Under the pieces are notes generated by a model. The model saw nothing but the letters and a program-made list of their open reading frames with translations. It searched no databases and was not told the origin of the DNA. The translations under genes were made by a program, and so were the position numbers. DNA of 64,000 bases from Alcanivorax sp. 24 (GTDB lineage: Bacteria > Pseudomonadota > Gammaproteobacteria > Pseudomonadales > Alcanivoracaceae). Where the stretch lies: NCBI RefSeq assembly GCF_004360225.1, contig NZ_SNUA01000006.1, positions 62,001 through 126,000 on the forward strand. Reading direction: 5' to 3'. This document shows, in pieces, positions 8,673 through 16,854 of this stretch (positions are counted from its first letter, which is position 1; every line of letters begins with the position of its first letter).

Positions 8673-9383
8673 ATGAAAACCACAACCGTTCTGTTGATCA
8701 CTTTGCTTGGCGTCTGCGCCGCTGTCTCGGTGCGGGCCGGCGATGTGTCGGAAACAGGGGGCGCGATGATCTTTCGTAGTGTCGATGAGCACGGCAACGT
8801 GACGTTCACTGACTCGCCGCCGAAGGGACGCGACGCGGAGGCGGTACGCATTGGCCCGACCAATACCGTGCCAGGGCCGCGACAGGAACGGCCGCCGGCC
8901 GAGCCGCCGGAGTCGTCGCTGCCGGTTTTCGAGGGCTACCAGCGTCTGGCGATTGTTTCCCCGCGGCCGAACGCCACGGTGCGCAATCCGGAGGGGCCGA
9001 TCAGCGTGGAAGTAGCGCTGGAGCCGGCGCTTCAGGCCGGGCACCGGCTTGAGGTTCTGGACAATGGCGAACCTTTGGCTGGAACCGCGCTGAGGGATCC
9101 GGAGCGGGGCAGTCATGTGCTGGTGGCGCGAGTGCTGGACCAGGAGGGCAAGGAGATCAAACGCTCCGCCACGGTCACGGTGCATGTGCATCGCACCAGC
9201 CGATTGCAAAGCGGTCAGGCACCGGCACCCAGTGGACGGGCAGGGATCGGGCAGGCTGCCCAGCGAGGGGGCGCCGCCAGCCCCGGGACCGGCAGTGCTC
9301 GCGGAAGTAGCGCGAAGACCGGTTCTCCGGCCTCCGTGGGCCAGCCTGCCAGCCGTGCTCAAACCGTCAAGCCCGATTCCTGA
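8673..9383 (+). CDS. DUF4124 domain-containing exported protein
   Basis: 236 residues from ATG 8673, chosen for the ribosome site GGGGAGAGGAGG just upstream and a proper signal peptide (MKTTTVLLITLLGVCAAVSVRAGD). The mature N-terminus MIFRSVDEHGNVTFTDSPP is the short DUF4124 domain (about residues 28-60). A beta-rich middle follows (LAIVSPRPNATVRNPEGPISVEVAL...). The last 60 residues are low-complexity Gly/Ser/Ala/Pro and likely disordered. DUF4124 proteins commonly sit between glnA and ntrB in Pseudomonas-like genomes, as here. It is probably periplasmic or envelope-associated. No biochemical role is known to me. Confidence 0.87.
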   Translation: MKTTTVLLITLLGVCAAVSVRAGDVSETGGAMIFRSVDEHGNVTFTDSPPKGRDAEAVRIGPTNTVPGPRQERPPAEPPESSLPVFEGYQRLAIVSPRPNATVRNPEGPISVEVALEPALQAGHRLEVLDNGEPLAGTALRDPERGSHVLVARVLDQEGKEIKRSATVTVHVHRTSRLQSGQAPAPSGRAGIGQAAQRGGAASPGTGSARGSSAKTGSPASVGQPASRAQTVKPDS

Positions 9384-9399
9384 CCCTCTTTCCATGATT

Positions 9400-9416
9400 C
9401 GCACCAAATCGGTGCA
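9400..9416. promoter_or_regulatory. NtrC box at the glnL promoter
   Basis: CGCACC-aaatc-GGTGCA at 9400-9416 differs from the NtrC consensus at one base. It lies about 20 bases upstream of a possible -10 box (TACACT, 9435-9440), where the -35 region would be. Such placement suggests NtrC repression of glnL-glnG transcription, as at enteric glnL. That is inference from position. Confidence 0.75.
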
Positions 9417-9552
9417 TCCCTTCCGCGTAGTGATTACACTGATTTTGGCCGCCTGGCCTTTTTGACGCCCTTCAGCGGTGCCCGGTATGCCTCATTCCGG
9501 CGGTTCTGACGGGTGGCCTGATAATTGCTTGTGCCCCGTTATGGGCCGAATC

Positions 9553-10656
9553 ATGAAGACCGAGAAGGTAATGCACAAACGCTTGCTGGATCACCTGCGT
9601 ACCGCGGTGATGCTGCTGGATGATGAGCTGCGGGTTTGTTATCTCAACCCGGCGGCGGAGATTCTGTTGTCCACCAGTGCCAGCCGGATCATCGGCCAAC
9701 TGCTGCCGGACTATTTCCATGATGATGGCAATGCCCGCGACGCACTAAAGCAGTGCATCGAGGACGGTAACCCCTTTACCCGCCGGGAGGCGAAGCTGGA
9801 TGTGACTCCCGGGGTGCAGGTAACGGTGGACTACAGTATTACGCCGTTACAGGAACCCGGTTATCCGATGGCGCTGCTGGTGGAAATGCAGGGGCTCGAC
9901 CGCATGCTCAAAATCAGCCGCGAGGAGGCTCTGGTGCACGCGCATCAGGCCACCCGCGCGTTGGTGCGGGGCGTGGCGCACGAAATCAAAAATCCGCTGG
10001 GTGGGATCCGCGGCGCCGCGCAACTGCTGGAGCGTGCTTTGCCCAGCCCGGATCTGGCTGAGTACACACGGGTAATCATCGACGAGGCGGACCGCCTGCG
10101 TTCAGTGGCGGATCGCATGCTCGGGCCGCGCAAACCGCCGGCGTTCGCCGACGTGAACGTGCACGAATGTCTGGAGCATGTGCGTCAACTGTTGCTGGCG
10201 GAATACCCTCAGGGGGTGCGCATCCTGCGCGACTACGATGTCAGTCTGCCGGACATCCCCGCCGACCGTGATCAACTGATCCAGGTGCTGCTCAATCTGA
10301 TGCGCAACGCGATTCAGGCGTTGTTGGAATCCGGCACCGAGGGCGCCCAGGTCCTTTTGCGCACCCGGGTATTGCGGCAATTCACCATCGGTTCCACCCG
10401 CCACCGTCTGGTGCTGCGGGTGGACATTGAAGATAACGGCCCGGGGATTCCCGAAGAGTTAAGGGAAACCCTTTTTTATCCCATGGTCAGCGGTCGAGCC
10501 AATGGCTCCGGCCTGGGTTTGTCCATTGCCCAATCCATCATCAGCCAGCACCAGGGGTTGATCGAATGCGACAGCGAACCGGGCCGGACCCTGTTCAGTT
10601 TGCTGCTGCCCATGGAGTTACCGGAAGCGAACTTCGCCACCTCGGATTCGGCCTGA
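9553..10656 (+). CDS. glnL: Nitrogen regulation sensor kinase NtrB
   Basis: 367 residues from ATG 9553 (MKTEKVMHKRLLDHLRTAV). An upstream in-frame ATG at 9541 is possible, but earlier ones would add unrelated residues. There is an N-terminal PAS domain (about 10-115: HLRTAVMLLDDELRVCYLNPAAE). The dimerisation/histidine box is RGVAHEIKNPLGGIRGAAQ (His about residue 147), and the ATPase domain has N-box NLMRNAIQALL, G1 DNGPGIP and G2 GSGLGLSIA. No membrane segment is present, so it is cytosolic as expected. It phosphorylates or dephosphorylates NtrC under PII control. glnG follows after 41 bases. Confidence 0.96.
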   Translation: MKTEKVMHKRLLDHLRTAVMLLDDELRVCYLNPAAEILLSTSASRIIGQLLPDYFHDDGNARDALKQCIEDGNPFTRREAKLDVTPGVQVTVDYSITPLQEPGYPMALLVEMQGLDRMLKISREEALVHAHQATRALVRGVAHEIKNPLGGIRGAAQLLERALPSPDLAEYTRVIIDEADRLRSVADRMLGPRKPPAFADVNVHECLEHVRQLLLAEYPQGVRILRDYDVSLPDIPADRDQLIQVLLNLMRNAIQALLESGTEGAQVLLRTRVLRQFTIGSTRHRLVLRVDIEDNGPGIPEELRETLFYPMVSGRANGSGLGLSIAQSIISQHQGLIECDSEPGRTLFSLLLPMELPEANFATSDSA

Positions 10657-10697
10657 CAGGCCGGCCGGTGGCCAGATGATGTAGGGAGAGCACAGGC

Positions 10698-12122
10698 ATG
10701 ACCTCGACCATATGGGTGATTGACGATGACCGTTCCATCCGCTGGGTGCTGGAGAAAGCGCTCAGCCAGGAAGGGTTTCAACTGGCCTGTTTCGAGGATG
10801 CGGATGAGGCCCTGAATACCCTGGAAGAAGGTGCCAGGGAGCCGGATGTGCTGATTTCCGACGTGCGCATGCCCGGTACCGACGGGCTGCGCATGCTGAA
10901 GATTCTGCAGCGCAAGCACCCGGATCTGCCCGTTATCATCATGACCGCGCACTCGGATCTGGACTCGGCGGTGGCCTCCTATCAGGGCGGCGCATTCGAA
11001 TATCTGCCCAAACCGTTCGATGTGGACGAGGCGGTGGCTTTGGTGAAACGGGCCATCAAGCACCGTCAGGAAGCCCAGGGCGAAGCGGTGGTGGCCAACG
11101 AGGAAACCCCCACCGAGATCATCGGAGAAGCGCCGGCCATGCAGGAGGTGTTTCGCGCCATCGGGCGGCTCAGCCACTCCAATGTCACCGTGCTGATCAA
11201 CGGCCAGTCGGGCACGGGTAAGGAGTTGGTGGCGCGGGCGCTACACCGTCATTCCATGCGCCGGGAAAAGCCGTTCGTGGCGCTGAACATGGCGGCGATC
11301 CCCAAGGACTTGATCGAATCCGAGTTGTTCGGCCATGAAAAAGGCGCGTTCACCGGCGCCAATGCCCAGCGGGTCGGCCGCTTCGAGCAATCCAATGGCG
11401 GCACCCTGTTTCTGGATGAGATCGGTGATATGCCGCTGGAGGCCCAGACGCGACTGCTGCGGGTGCTGCAGGAAAACGAGTTCTACCGGGTCGGCGGTAC
11501 CACGCCGATTCATGTGGATGTGCGTATCATCGCCGCCACCCACCAGGATCTGGAACGGTTGGTGCGCGAGGGCGATTTCCGCGAAGACCTGTTCCACCGT
11601 CTCAATGTTATTCGCATCCATATCCCGAAACTGGCGGAGCGTCGGGAAGACATACCGCAACTGGCCGGGTATTTCCTGCAACGGGCCGCCAGCGAGCTGG
11701 GCGTGGAGCCCAAGGTACTGCACAAGGACACCGAAAAGTACCTGGCGGCATTGCCCTGGCAAGGTAATGTGCGTCAACTGGAGAACACCTGCCGTTGGCT
11801 GACGGTGATGGCCTCCGGCCGGGAGGTGCTGGTGGACGACCTGCCGCCGGAACTGCGCCAGTCAGTGGGACGGCCCAGCGAAGGCGGCGGCGACTGGCAG
11901 AAATCCCTGCGCCAGTGGGCGGACCGGGCGCTTGCCCAGGGCGATCGGGCGATCCTGGACCAGGCGGTGCCGGTGTTCGAGCGCACCATGATTGAAGTGG
12001 CGCTGCAGCATACCGGCGGCCGTAAGCGCGACGCGGCGGCGTTGTTGGGGTGGGGCCGCAACACCCTGACCCGCAAGATCAAGGAGCTGGACATGGAAGC
12101 GGAGTTCAGCGGCGAGGATTGA
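10698..12122 (+). CDS. glnG: Nitrogen regulator NtrC, sigma-54 activator
   Basis: 474 residues. The receiver domain (1-120) has the phosphoacceptor Asp near 55 in VLISDVRMPGTDG. The central AAA+ domain (about 138-375) has Walker A GQSGTGKE, the sigma-54-contacting loop GHEKGAFTGA and Walker B GGTLFLDEIGD. The C-terminal Fis-type helix-turn-helix is GRKRDAAALLGWGRNTLTRK. This is the normal architecture and length. It is paired with glnL and is the expected activator of the glnA promoter described above. Downstream come a heptamer array and hairpin-rich repeats that probably end the transcript. Confidence 0.98.
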   Translation: MTSTIWVIDDDRSIRWVLEKALSQEGFQLACFEDADEALNTLEEGAREPDVLISDVRMPGTDGLRMLKILQRKHPDLPVIIMTAHSDLDSAVASYQGGAFEYLPKPFDVDEAVALVKRAIKHRQEAQGEAVVANEETPTEIIGEAPAMQEVFRAIGRLSHSNVTVLINGQSGTGKELVARALHRHSMRREKPFVALNMAAIPKDLIESELFGHEKGAFTGANAQRVGRFEQSNGGTLFLDEIGDMPLEAQTRLLRVLQENEFYRVGGTTPIHVDVRIIAATHQDLERLVREGDFREDLFHRLNVIRIHIPKLAERREDIPQLAGYFLQRAASELGVEPKVLHKDTEKYLAALPWQGNVRQLENTCRWLTVMASGREVLVDDLPPELRQSVGRPSEGGGDWQKSLRQWADRALAQGDRAILDQAVPVFERTMIEVALQHTGGRKRDAAALLGWGRNTLTRKIKELDMEAEFSGED

Positions 12123-12136
12123 AAAGGGGCGGGGCG

Positions 12137-12157
12137 CCAGACGCCAGACGCCAGACG
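12137..12157. repeat. Short heptamer array, CCAGACG x 3
   Basis: Three perfect copies of CCAGACG (12137-12157) begin 15 bases after the glnG stop. The unit is close to the reverse complement of the GGCGTCC units at 12801-12856, so the two arrays form the inverted ends of a roughly 725-bp repeat block. Confidence 0.9.
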
Positions 12158-12192
12158 CTAAAGTCAAAACCCGGGCTGCGGGCGTTGCGGAA

Positions 12193-12340
12193 ATAAAAAA
12201 TTGCCGGGAGCAATTTTTAACGTTGCTGTGCGACGGCCCGAAGGGTGACCGCCATGGATGGCGGTCATAAAAAATTGCCGGGAGCAATTTTTAACGTTGC
12301 TGTGCGACGGCCCGAAGGGTGACCGCCATGGATGGCGGTC
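12193..12340. repeat. 74-bp tandem duplication with two hairpins per copy
   Basis: Two head-to-tail copies of a 74-bp unit (12193-12266 and 12267-12340) that look identical, followed by a partial third start. Each copy holds the hairpin AAAAATTGC/GCAATTTTT (9-bp stem, 5-base loop, ending in a T run) and the perfect palindrome GACCGCCATGGATGGCGGTC. The first hairpin looks like a bidirectional terminator and probably ends the glnL-glnG transcript. Confidence 0.93.
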
Positions 12341-12349
12341 ATAAAAAAA

Positions 12350-12746
12350 GGTTCATCGCGGTTTAGCGGGAAGGGTCGCTCCGGCGGGGGCTCCCGTATT
12401 GGTCGGTTACCTCGAAGACCTCCCTTCAGAGGTGGCTACAGCGCCGCTGTGGGAAGCTTGCTGGCAAGCGAATCGCCAATGGCTCAGGGCATTCGCGGCC
12501 AAGCGGAGCGCCGCCCGGGCCGCTTCCCACAGCGGTTTCGTGGCAGATCCGTGGGAGACCAGCTTGCTGGCGAATTCCGGCCCTCTGATGTTGGGATATT
12601 CGCTTGCCAGCAAGCTTCCCACAGCGGCTTCGTGGCATGATCCGTGGGAGACCAGCTTGCTGGCGAATACAGCGGTTGGTAGCCCCTTCCGTTACAGACC
12701 CGTGCCCATGATTGAAGCGCCGTGGCCCGCCAAACCGCGATGAACC
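12350..12746. repeat. TIR-bounded non-coding repeat unit B (397 bp)
   Basis: Bounded by GGTTCATCGCGGTTTAG at 12350-12366 and its inverted copy at 12730-12746 (two mismatches), with the direct repeat TAAAAAAA just outside both ends (12342-12349 and 12747-12754), which could be an 8-bp target duplication. Its arms are those of unit A in the opposite order and orientation. The REP-like centre is in the same orientation and carries an extra partial copy (about 12555-12660). No ORF of substance is present. With the neighbouring arrays it fills the 795-base gap 12123-12917. Confidence 0.85.
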
Positions 12747-12800
12747 TAAAAAAAGGCGTTTTAGTGCTTGCCAGGGCGTTGGGTCTGGTTTTGCATTATC

Positions 12801-12863
12801 GGCGTCCGGCGTCCGGCGTCCGGCGTCCGGCGTCCGGCGTCCGGCGTCCGGCGTCCGGCGTCT
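12801..12863. repeat. Heptamer tandem array, GGCGTCC x 8
   Basis: Eight perfect copies of GGCGTCC (12801-12856) plus a final GGCGTCT. The array differs from the one at 5230 by one base per unit yet is preceded by nearly the same 54-56 bp. Its last bases run straight into the -35 box of pip. Confidence 0.96.
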
Positions 12864-12890
12864 TGCGCTCATTCCCGCAATCCTTATGCT
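12863..12890 (+). promoter_or_regulatory. Sigma-70 promoter of pip-dtd
   Basis: TTGCGC (12863-12868), a 16-base spacer, and TATGCT (12885-12890). The -35 hexamer starts with the last base of the heptamer array. The ATG of pip follows at 12918. Confidence 0.55.
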
Positions 12891-12917
12891 GGAGCGCACT
12901 CCGGCAAGAAGATCATC

Positions 12918-13862
12918 ATGGCGCTGTATCCTCCTCTCGAACCCTATCAGCACGAGTATCTGGCCGTCGGCGACGGCCATGAGCTCTATCTGGAACAATG
13001 CGGCAATCCGGACGGTGTGCCGGTGATGGTGCTCCACGGCGGCCCCGGTGGCGGCAGTTCGCCATTGCTGCGCAGACTGTTCGATCCACGTCATTACCGC
13101 ATTGTGCTCCATGACCAGCGCGGCGCCGGCAAGAGTCGTCCTCATGCCGGTACCGACCACAATACCCTGTCGCATCTGGTCAATGACATCGAACGCATTC
13201 GCTGTCATCTGGGCGTATCTCGCTGGCAGGTGGTGATGGGAGGATCCTGGGGCAGCACGCTGGCTCTCAGCTATGCTCTGGAACACGGCGACCGAGTGGC
13301 GTCGCTGGTGTTGCGCGGTGTCTTTCTGTGCCGGCGGCAAGACATGGACTGGCTTTATACGGAGCACGGCGCCGCCCGCTATCGCCCCGAGCAATGGCAA
13401 CGGCTGGTGGATGCCCTGCCGGCCGGAGAAGGCACGGTGCTGGCGCGCTATCACGCCGCCCTTGCCGCTGGCGAAGCGCGGAGCGGGGAGGGTATGCGGT
13501 TGGCCCGGGAATGGACACTTTGGGAAACCCATCTGTCCGCCCTGATACCGCTAGCCGGCTTGGATGTGGATGGCCACGCCTGGTCCATGGCCAGACTGGA
13601 AACCCATTACTTCATGCACGATGGTTTTTTGCCGGAACCCTTGTTGCCGCGCTGCGCGCAACTGCGCTGCCCGGTGGAAATCGTGCATGGCAGCTATGAT
13701 TTGGTGTGTCCGCCGGAACAGGCGTGGCTGTTACATGAAGCGCTGCCAGACAGCCGTTTGCGGTGGGTGCCCGGTGCCGGCCATGCCACCAGTGAGGCGG
13801 GGGTCGGAGAGGCGTTGATTGCCGCGGTCCATCGGCTGGAGCAACGCGGGGATCTGGCGTGA
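12918..13862 (+). CDS. pip: Proline iminopeptidase
   Basis: 314 residues; a cytoplasmic alpha/beta-hydrolase of family S33 that removes N-terminal proline from peptides. The start ATG 12918 (MALYPPLEPYQHEYLAVGDG) is chosen because upstream in-frame codons merely translate the heptamer array. The oxyanion region HGGPGGGSSPLLRRLFDP and DQRGAGKSRPH are present. The nucleophile serine is in MGGSWGSTLALSYAL (near 107), Asp in GSYDLVCPPE and His in PGAGHATSE. Length and motifs are normal. The stop overlaps the GTG start of dtd by 4 bases, as in Pseudomonas where pip and dtd are also neighbours as I recall. Confidence 0.96.
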   Translation: MALYPPLEPYQHEYLAVGDGHELYLEQCGNPDGVPVMVLHGGPGGGSSPLLRRLFDPRHYRIVLHDQRGAGKSRPHAGTDHNTLSHLVNDIERIRCHLGVSRWQVVMGGSWGSTLALSYALEHGDRVASLVLRGVFLCRRQDMDWLYTEHGAARYRPEQWQRLVDALPAGEGTVLARYHAALAAGEARSGEGMRLAREWTLWETHLSALIPLAGLDVDGHAWSMARLETHYFMHDGFLPEPLLPRCAQLRCPVEIVHGSYDLVCPPEQAWLLHEALPDSRLRWVPGAGHATSEAGVGEALIAAVHRLEQRGDLA

Positions 13863-14296
13863 AGGTACTGCTACAGAGAGTGCGCCAGGCCCATGTGGAG
13901 GTGGCGGGGGAAGAGGTTGGTCGTATCGGCCGGGGTCTGTTGGTGTTGGTCGGTGTGGAGCACGGTGATGAGTCCGACACGGCCCGGCGGTTGGCGGAAC
14001 GGGTGAGCGGCTACCGGGTGTTCGCGGATTCCGAGGGCAAGATGAATCTGGATGTTCGCGCTGTGGCCGGGGAAGTGCTGGCGGTGTCTCAGTTCACTCT
14101 GGCGGCGGATACCCGCAAAGGGCGCCGGCCCGGATTCTCCAGCGCCGCGGAGCCGGCCCTGGGGCTGCGCCTGTACCAGGAGTTTGTCGAGGCATTGAAA
14201 GCACGGCGTGTGCCGGTGGCGACCGGCCGTTTCGGTGCTGACATGCAGGTGCATTTGATCAATGACGGGCCGGTGACTTTTCTGCTGGAGCTGTGA
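13859..14296 (+). CDS. dtd: D-aminoacyl-tRNA deacylase
   Basis: 145 residues, full length. It hydrolyses D-amino acids from tRNA so that translation stays homochiral. It starts with GTG 13859, overlapping the pip stop (GTGA). The two active-site signatures are visible: LAVSQFTLAADTRKG (SQFT motif, about residue 78) and LINDGPVTFLLEL at the C-terminus (the NxGPVT motif that builds the cross-subunit Gly-cis-Pro site). It is co-transcribed with pip. Confidence 0.97.
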   Translation: MKVLLQRVRQAHVEVAGEEVGRIGRGLLVLVGVEHGDESDTARRLAERVSGYRVFADSEGKMNLDVRAVAGEVLAVSQFTLAADTRKGRRPGFSSAAEPALGLRLYQEFVEALKARRVPVATGRFGADMQVHLINDGPVTFLLEL

Positions 14297-14347
14297 TCCG
14301 GGTCAGGTTGCGTTTTGTAAATGGCCTTTTTTTAGGTGACAGCCGTA

Positions 14348-14375
14348 TTGCAATGGAACAACCCTGGTTTATGAT
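14348..14375 (+). promoter_or_regulatory. Sigma-70 promoter of the DUF3015 gene
   Basis: TTGCAA (14348-14353), a 16-base spacer and TATGAT (14370-14375). The gene's ATG is at 14459 with CAGGAG before it, leaving an untranslated leader of about 75 bases. Confidence 0.6.
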
Positions 14376-14458
14376 GATTCGCATGCTCCCGGGGATCGTC
14401 GATGGGGGCCAAGGCAAGTTCCTTAGGGACGATGGTAAAAAACATCAGGAGATCAAAG

Positions 14459-14938
14459 ATGAAAAAAACGCTTCTTGCTGCTGCACTGATGGGTGCTTCC
14501 TTCTCCGCTCACGCCGTGGCTCCGGGTGGTCCGGGCTGTGGTTGGGGTAACCTGTTATTCGAAGGCAAATCCGGCCTTCCCATGCATCTTTTGGCCACGA
14601 TTGTGAACGGTACCTCCGGCAACGCCACTTTCGGTATGACTTCCGGTACCAACGGTTGTGACACCAATGGCGCCCTGACCTACAGCGGTGAAAGCCTGCT
14701 GGGGATGACCGGCGTGATGGAAGAAGTGGCTCAGGACATGGCGGTGGGTGAAGGTGAGGCCCTGACCGCGCTGTCCGTTTCCATCGGTGTGGACGCGGCG
14801 GATCGCGCTCACTTCAACAGCATCATGCATCAGAACTTCGCCTCCATCTTCCCGAGCCAGGACGTCACTGCCGCGGAAGTGATGCAGCAAATCAACATGG
14901 TAATGAGCCAGGATCAACAACTGGCCAAGTACGTATAA
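14459..14938 (+). CDS. DUF3015 family exported protein
   Basis: 159 residues from ATG 14459 (ribosome site CAGGAG). It has a clear signal peptide (MKKTLLAAALMGASFSAHA). The mature protein begins VAPGGPGCGWGNLLFEGKSG and has a second cysteine in GTNGCDTNG, which could pair with the first. These features match DUF3015, a small periplasmic or secreted family of unknown function. The later part (VMEEVAQDMAVGEGEALTAL, FNSIMHQNFASIFPSQDV) is predicted helical. The gene stands alone between its own promoter and a terminator. Confidence 0.88.
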   Translation: MKKTLLAAALMGASFSAHAVAPGGPGCGWGNLLFEGKSGLPMHLLATIVNGTSGNATFGMTSGTNGCDTNGALTYSGESLLGMTGVMEEVAQDMAVGEGEALTALSVSIGVDAADRAHFNSIMHQNFASIFPSQDVTAAEVMQQINMVMSQDQQLAKYV

Positions 14939-14947
14939 GTGCTTGAC

Positions 14948-14977
14948 GGCCCCGCTGCTTTGGCGGGGCCTTCGTTT
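14948..14977 (+). terminator. Terminator after the DUF3015 gene
   Basis: Stem GGCCCCGC (14948-14955) with GCGGGGCC (14963-14970), 7-base loop, then a broken T stretch TTCGTTT. It is the same stem as the glnA terminator but with a weaker T run. Confidence 0.8.
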
Positions 14978-15009
14978 CACGCTTTTCTTTTCCCCTGCCA
15001 GGATGTGCC

Positions 15010-16854
15010 ATGCGCACCGGAGTTCTGTGCGCCCTCGCGGGCCTGTTCCTGACCCTGTCCACTACCGTTGCCGCCGCGCAGAATCGGGAAGACCTTGCCC
15101 GGGAACCACGCTGGCAGGCCTTGCTGCATATTAACCCGGGCGCCACCCTTCGTGATCGCCACCGCAGCTATGTGGACGACGATAATTTTTTCCTCTCCGA
15201 CACCGGTAAGGATGATCCGCTGGCGGAGCTGAACGCCTCCATTGACGCGTTGCGGCCAGCACAGGCGCCGGAGCGTTGCCGTTTCCCGGCCCGCTATCGC
15301 TTTTTTGCCGAGCACTTGGGTTGGGAAGAGAGTGGGGGGCAAGAGAGCGCGCCTTTCGCCCATTGCGACGAATACATGGAATGGCGTCAATCGGTTCAGG
15401 CGAACCGGGCCGTGCTGGTCTTTCCCGCCGCCTACCTGAACAGCCCTTCCTCCATGTTCGGCCATACTTTATTACGCCTGGATCAGACCGGTGACGGGAC
15501 CGTATGGCTGTCCTGGGCGGTCAATTTTGGCGCCATGACCTCGGAACAAGACAACTCCCTGTTCTACATATACCGCGGCCTGGCCGGCGGCTATCCCGGA
15601 CGCTTCACCCTGGTACCTTATGTGCAGAAAATCCAGGAATACTCCCATATGGAAAACCGGGACATCTGGGAGTACGACCTGGCTCTGAATCAGGACGAGA
15701 TTGATTGGGTCATCGAGCATTTGTGGGAACTCAAGGACATCAATTTCGACTATTACTTTTTCGATGAGAATTGCTCGTTCCGGCTGTTGGAACTGGTGGA
15801 AGTGGCCCGGCCCGGCACCGGCTTGCTGGACAGGTGGCGGTTTGCTGAGCTGCCCGTCAATACGGTGCGGGCGCTGGACGATAAGGACCTGATCGAACAG
15901 CGCCATTATCGACCGTCCAAGGCGCAGGAGCTGGAAGCCCTGGTGGCGGAGATGACGGTGGCGGAACGGCGCCTTTCCCGCCGTCTCGCCGATGATCCGG
16001 ATTTGGCGCAAAGCGCGGAGTTTCAAGCCTATCCGCCGCCACGGCAGGCGTTGATGGCGCAAACCGCTTATCGTCATGTACGGTTTGTTCATCGCAAGGA
16101 GGAACGCACCGAGGATGTGGCCAAGCGTTCCTTCGCATTGTTGGGGCTGATGAGCCGGCTGCCAGCGGCGACACCGCCCCGGGTGCAGCCTCAACGTCCG
16201 CCGGAAGAGGGGCATGGTACCAAAATGCTGGGCGTCTCCGGTGGCCAATGGGGCGCGGATGATTACGGTCAGCTCAGTTGGCGGATGACCTACCATGACC
16301 TGCTGGATAACCGCCGCGGTTTTCTTGATGGCGCGCAAATCGAAGGGTTGGGTGTTACCTTGCGCAGTACCGAAAGCCAGGCGGTGAAGCTGGAGCGCCT
16401 GGACCTGGTCAGCATTCGCTCATTGAGTCCCCGCGATACGTTCTCCAAGCCGCTGAGCTGGTATGTGGAGGGCGGGCTGGAACGGGCCTGGGCGCAAGGG
16501 CGCCGGCTGACCCGTTATGTTCAGGGCGGCGCCGGCCTCAGCTGGCGCTGGCAGGGCTGGCAGCCCTATGTACTACTCAGCGCCCGGGCGGAAAACAACA
16601 GTGCTTTCAGCACCTGGATTACCCCGGGCGGGGGCGCCGAGGCCGGACTGCTATACAACAGCGGCGCCTGGCAGTGGCAACTAAGCAGTGCCGGACATTA
16701 CTTTACCAATGACGAATACCGGCATCGTTCCCGGCTTAGTGCCCATTACGCACTGGGGCGCCAGCATGGTTTGCGCGCCTCTCTGGAGCGCGAAGGCTGG
16801 CGCGGCGACAGTGACACCGGTTTCAATCTGGAGTGGCGATGGTATTACGACTGA
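15010..16854 (+). CDS. DUF4105 (Lnb-type N-terminal) outer-envelope protein
   Basis: 614 residues with a signal peptide (about 1-24, ending VAAAQ). The DUF4105 domain (about 115-300) shows its conserved SSMFGHTLLRLDQ and FDENCSFRLLELVE motifs, with the histidine and cysteine expected of this papain-like fold. From about residue 400 to the end, alternating aromatic/polar stretches (YGQLSWRMTYHDLL, RYVQGGAGLSWRW, GFNLEWRWYYD) look like beta strands ending in an aromatic residue, so the C-terminus may be an outer-membrane barrel or barrel-like part. The function is not established; the family is common in gammaproteobacteria. The following lipoprotein hydrolase gene overlaps its last 16 bases. 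Confidence 0.85.
   Translation: MRTGVLCALAGLFLTLSTTVAAAQNREDLAREPRWQALLHINPGATLRDRHRSYVDDDNFFLSDTGKDDPLAELNASIDALRPAQAPERCRFPARYRFFAEHLGWEESGGQESAPFAHCDEYMEWRQSVQANRAVLVFPAAYLNSPSSMFGHTLLRLDQTGDGTVWLSWAVNFGAMTSEQDNSLFYIYRGLAGGYPGRFTLVPYVQKIQEYSHMENRDIWEYDLALNQDEIDWVIEHLWELKDINFDYYFFDENCSFRLLELVEVARPGTGLLDRWRFAELPVNTVRALDDKDLIEQRHYRPSKAQELEALVAEMTVAERRLSRRLADDPDLAQSAEFQAYPPPRQALMAQTAYRHVRFVHRKEERTEDVAKRSFALLGLMSRLPAATPPRVQPQRPPEEGHGTKMLGVSGGQWGADDYGQLSWRMTYHDLLDNRRGFLDGAQIEGLGVTLRSTESQAVKLERLDLVSIRSLSPRDTFSKPLSWYVEGGLERAWAQGRRLTRYVQGGAGLSWRWQGWQPYVLLSARAENNSAFSTWITPGGGAEAGLLYNSGAWQWQLSSAGHYFTNDEYRHRSRLSAHYALGRQHGLRASLEREGWRGDSDTGFNLEWRWYYD

Noticed and set aside
12350-12746. Insertion sequence with transposase
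   Set aside because: TIRs and a possible 8-bp duplication exist, but no transposase ORF fits inside; it is at most non-autonomous.
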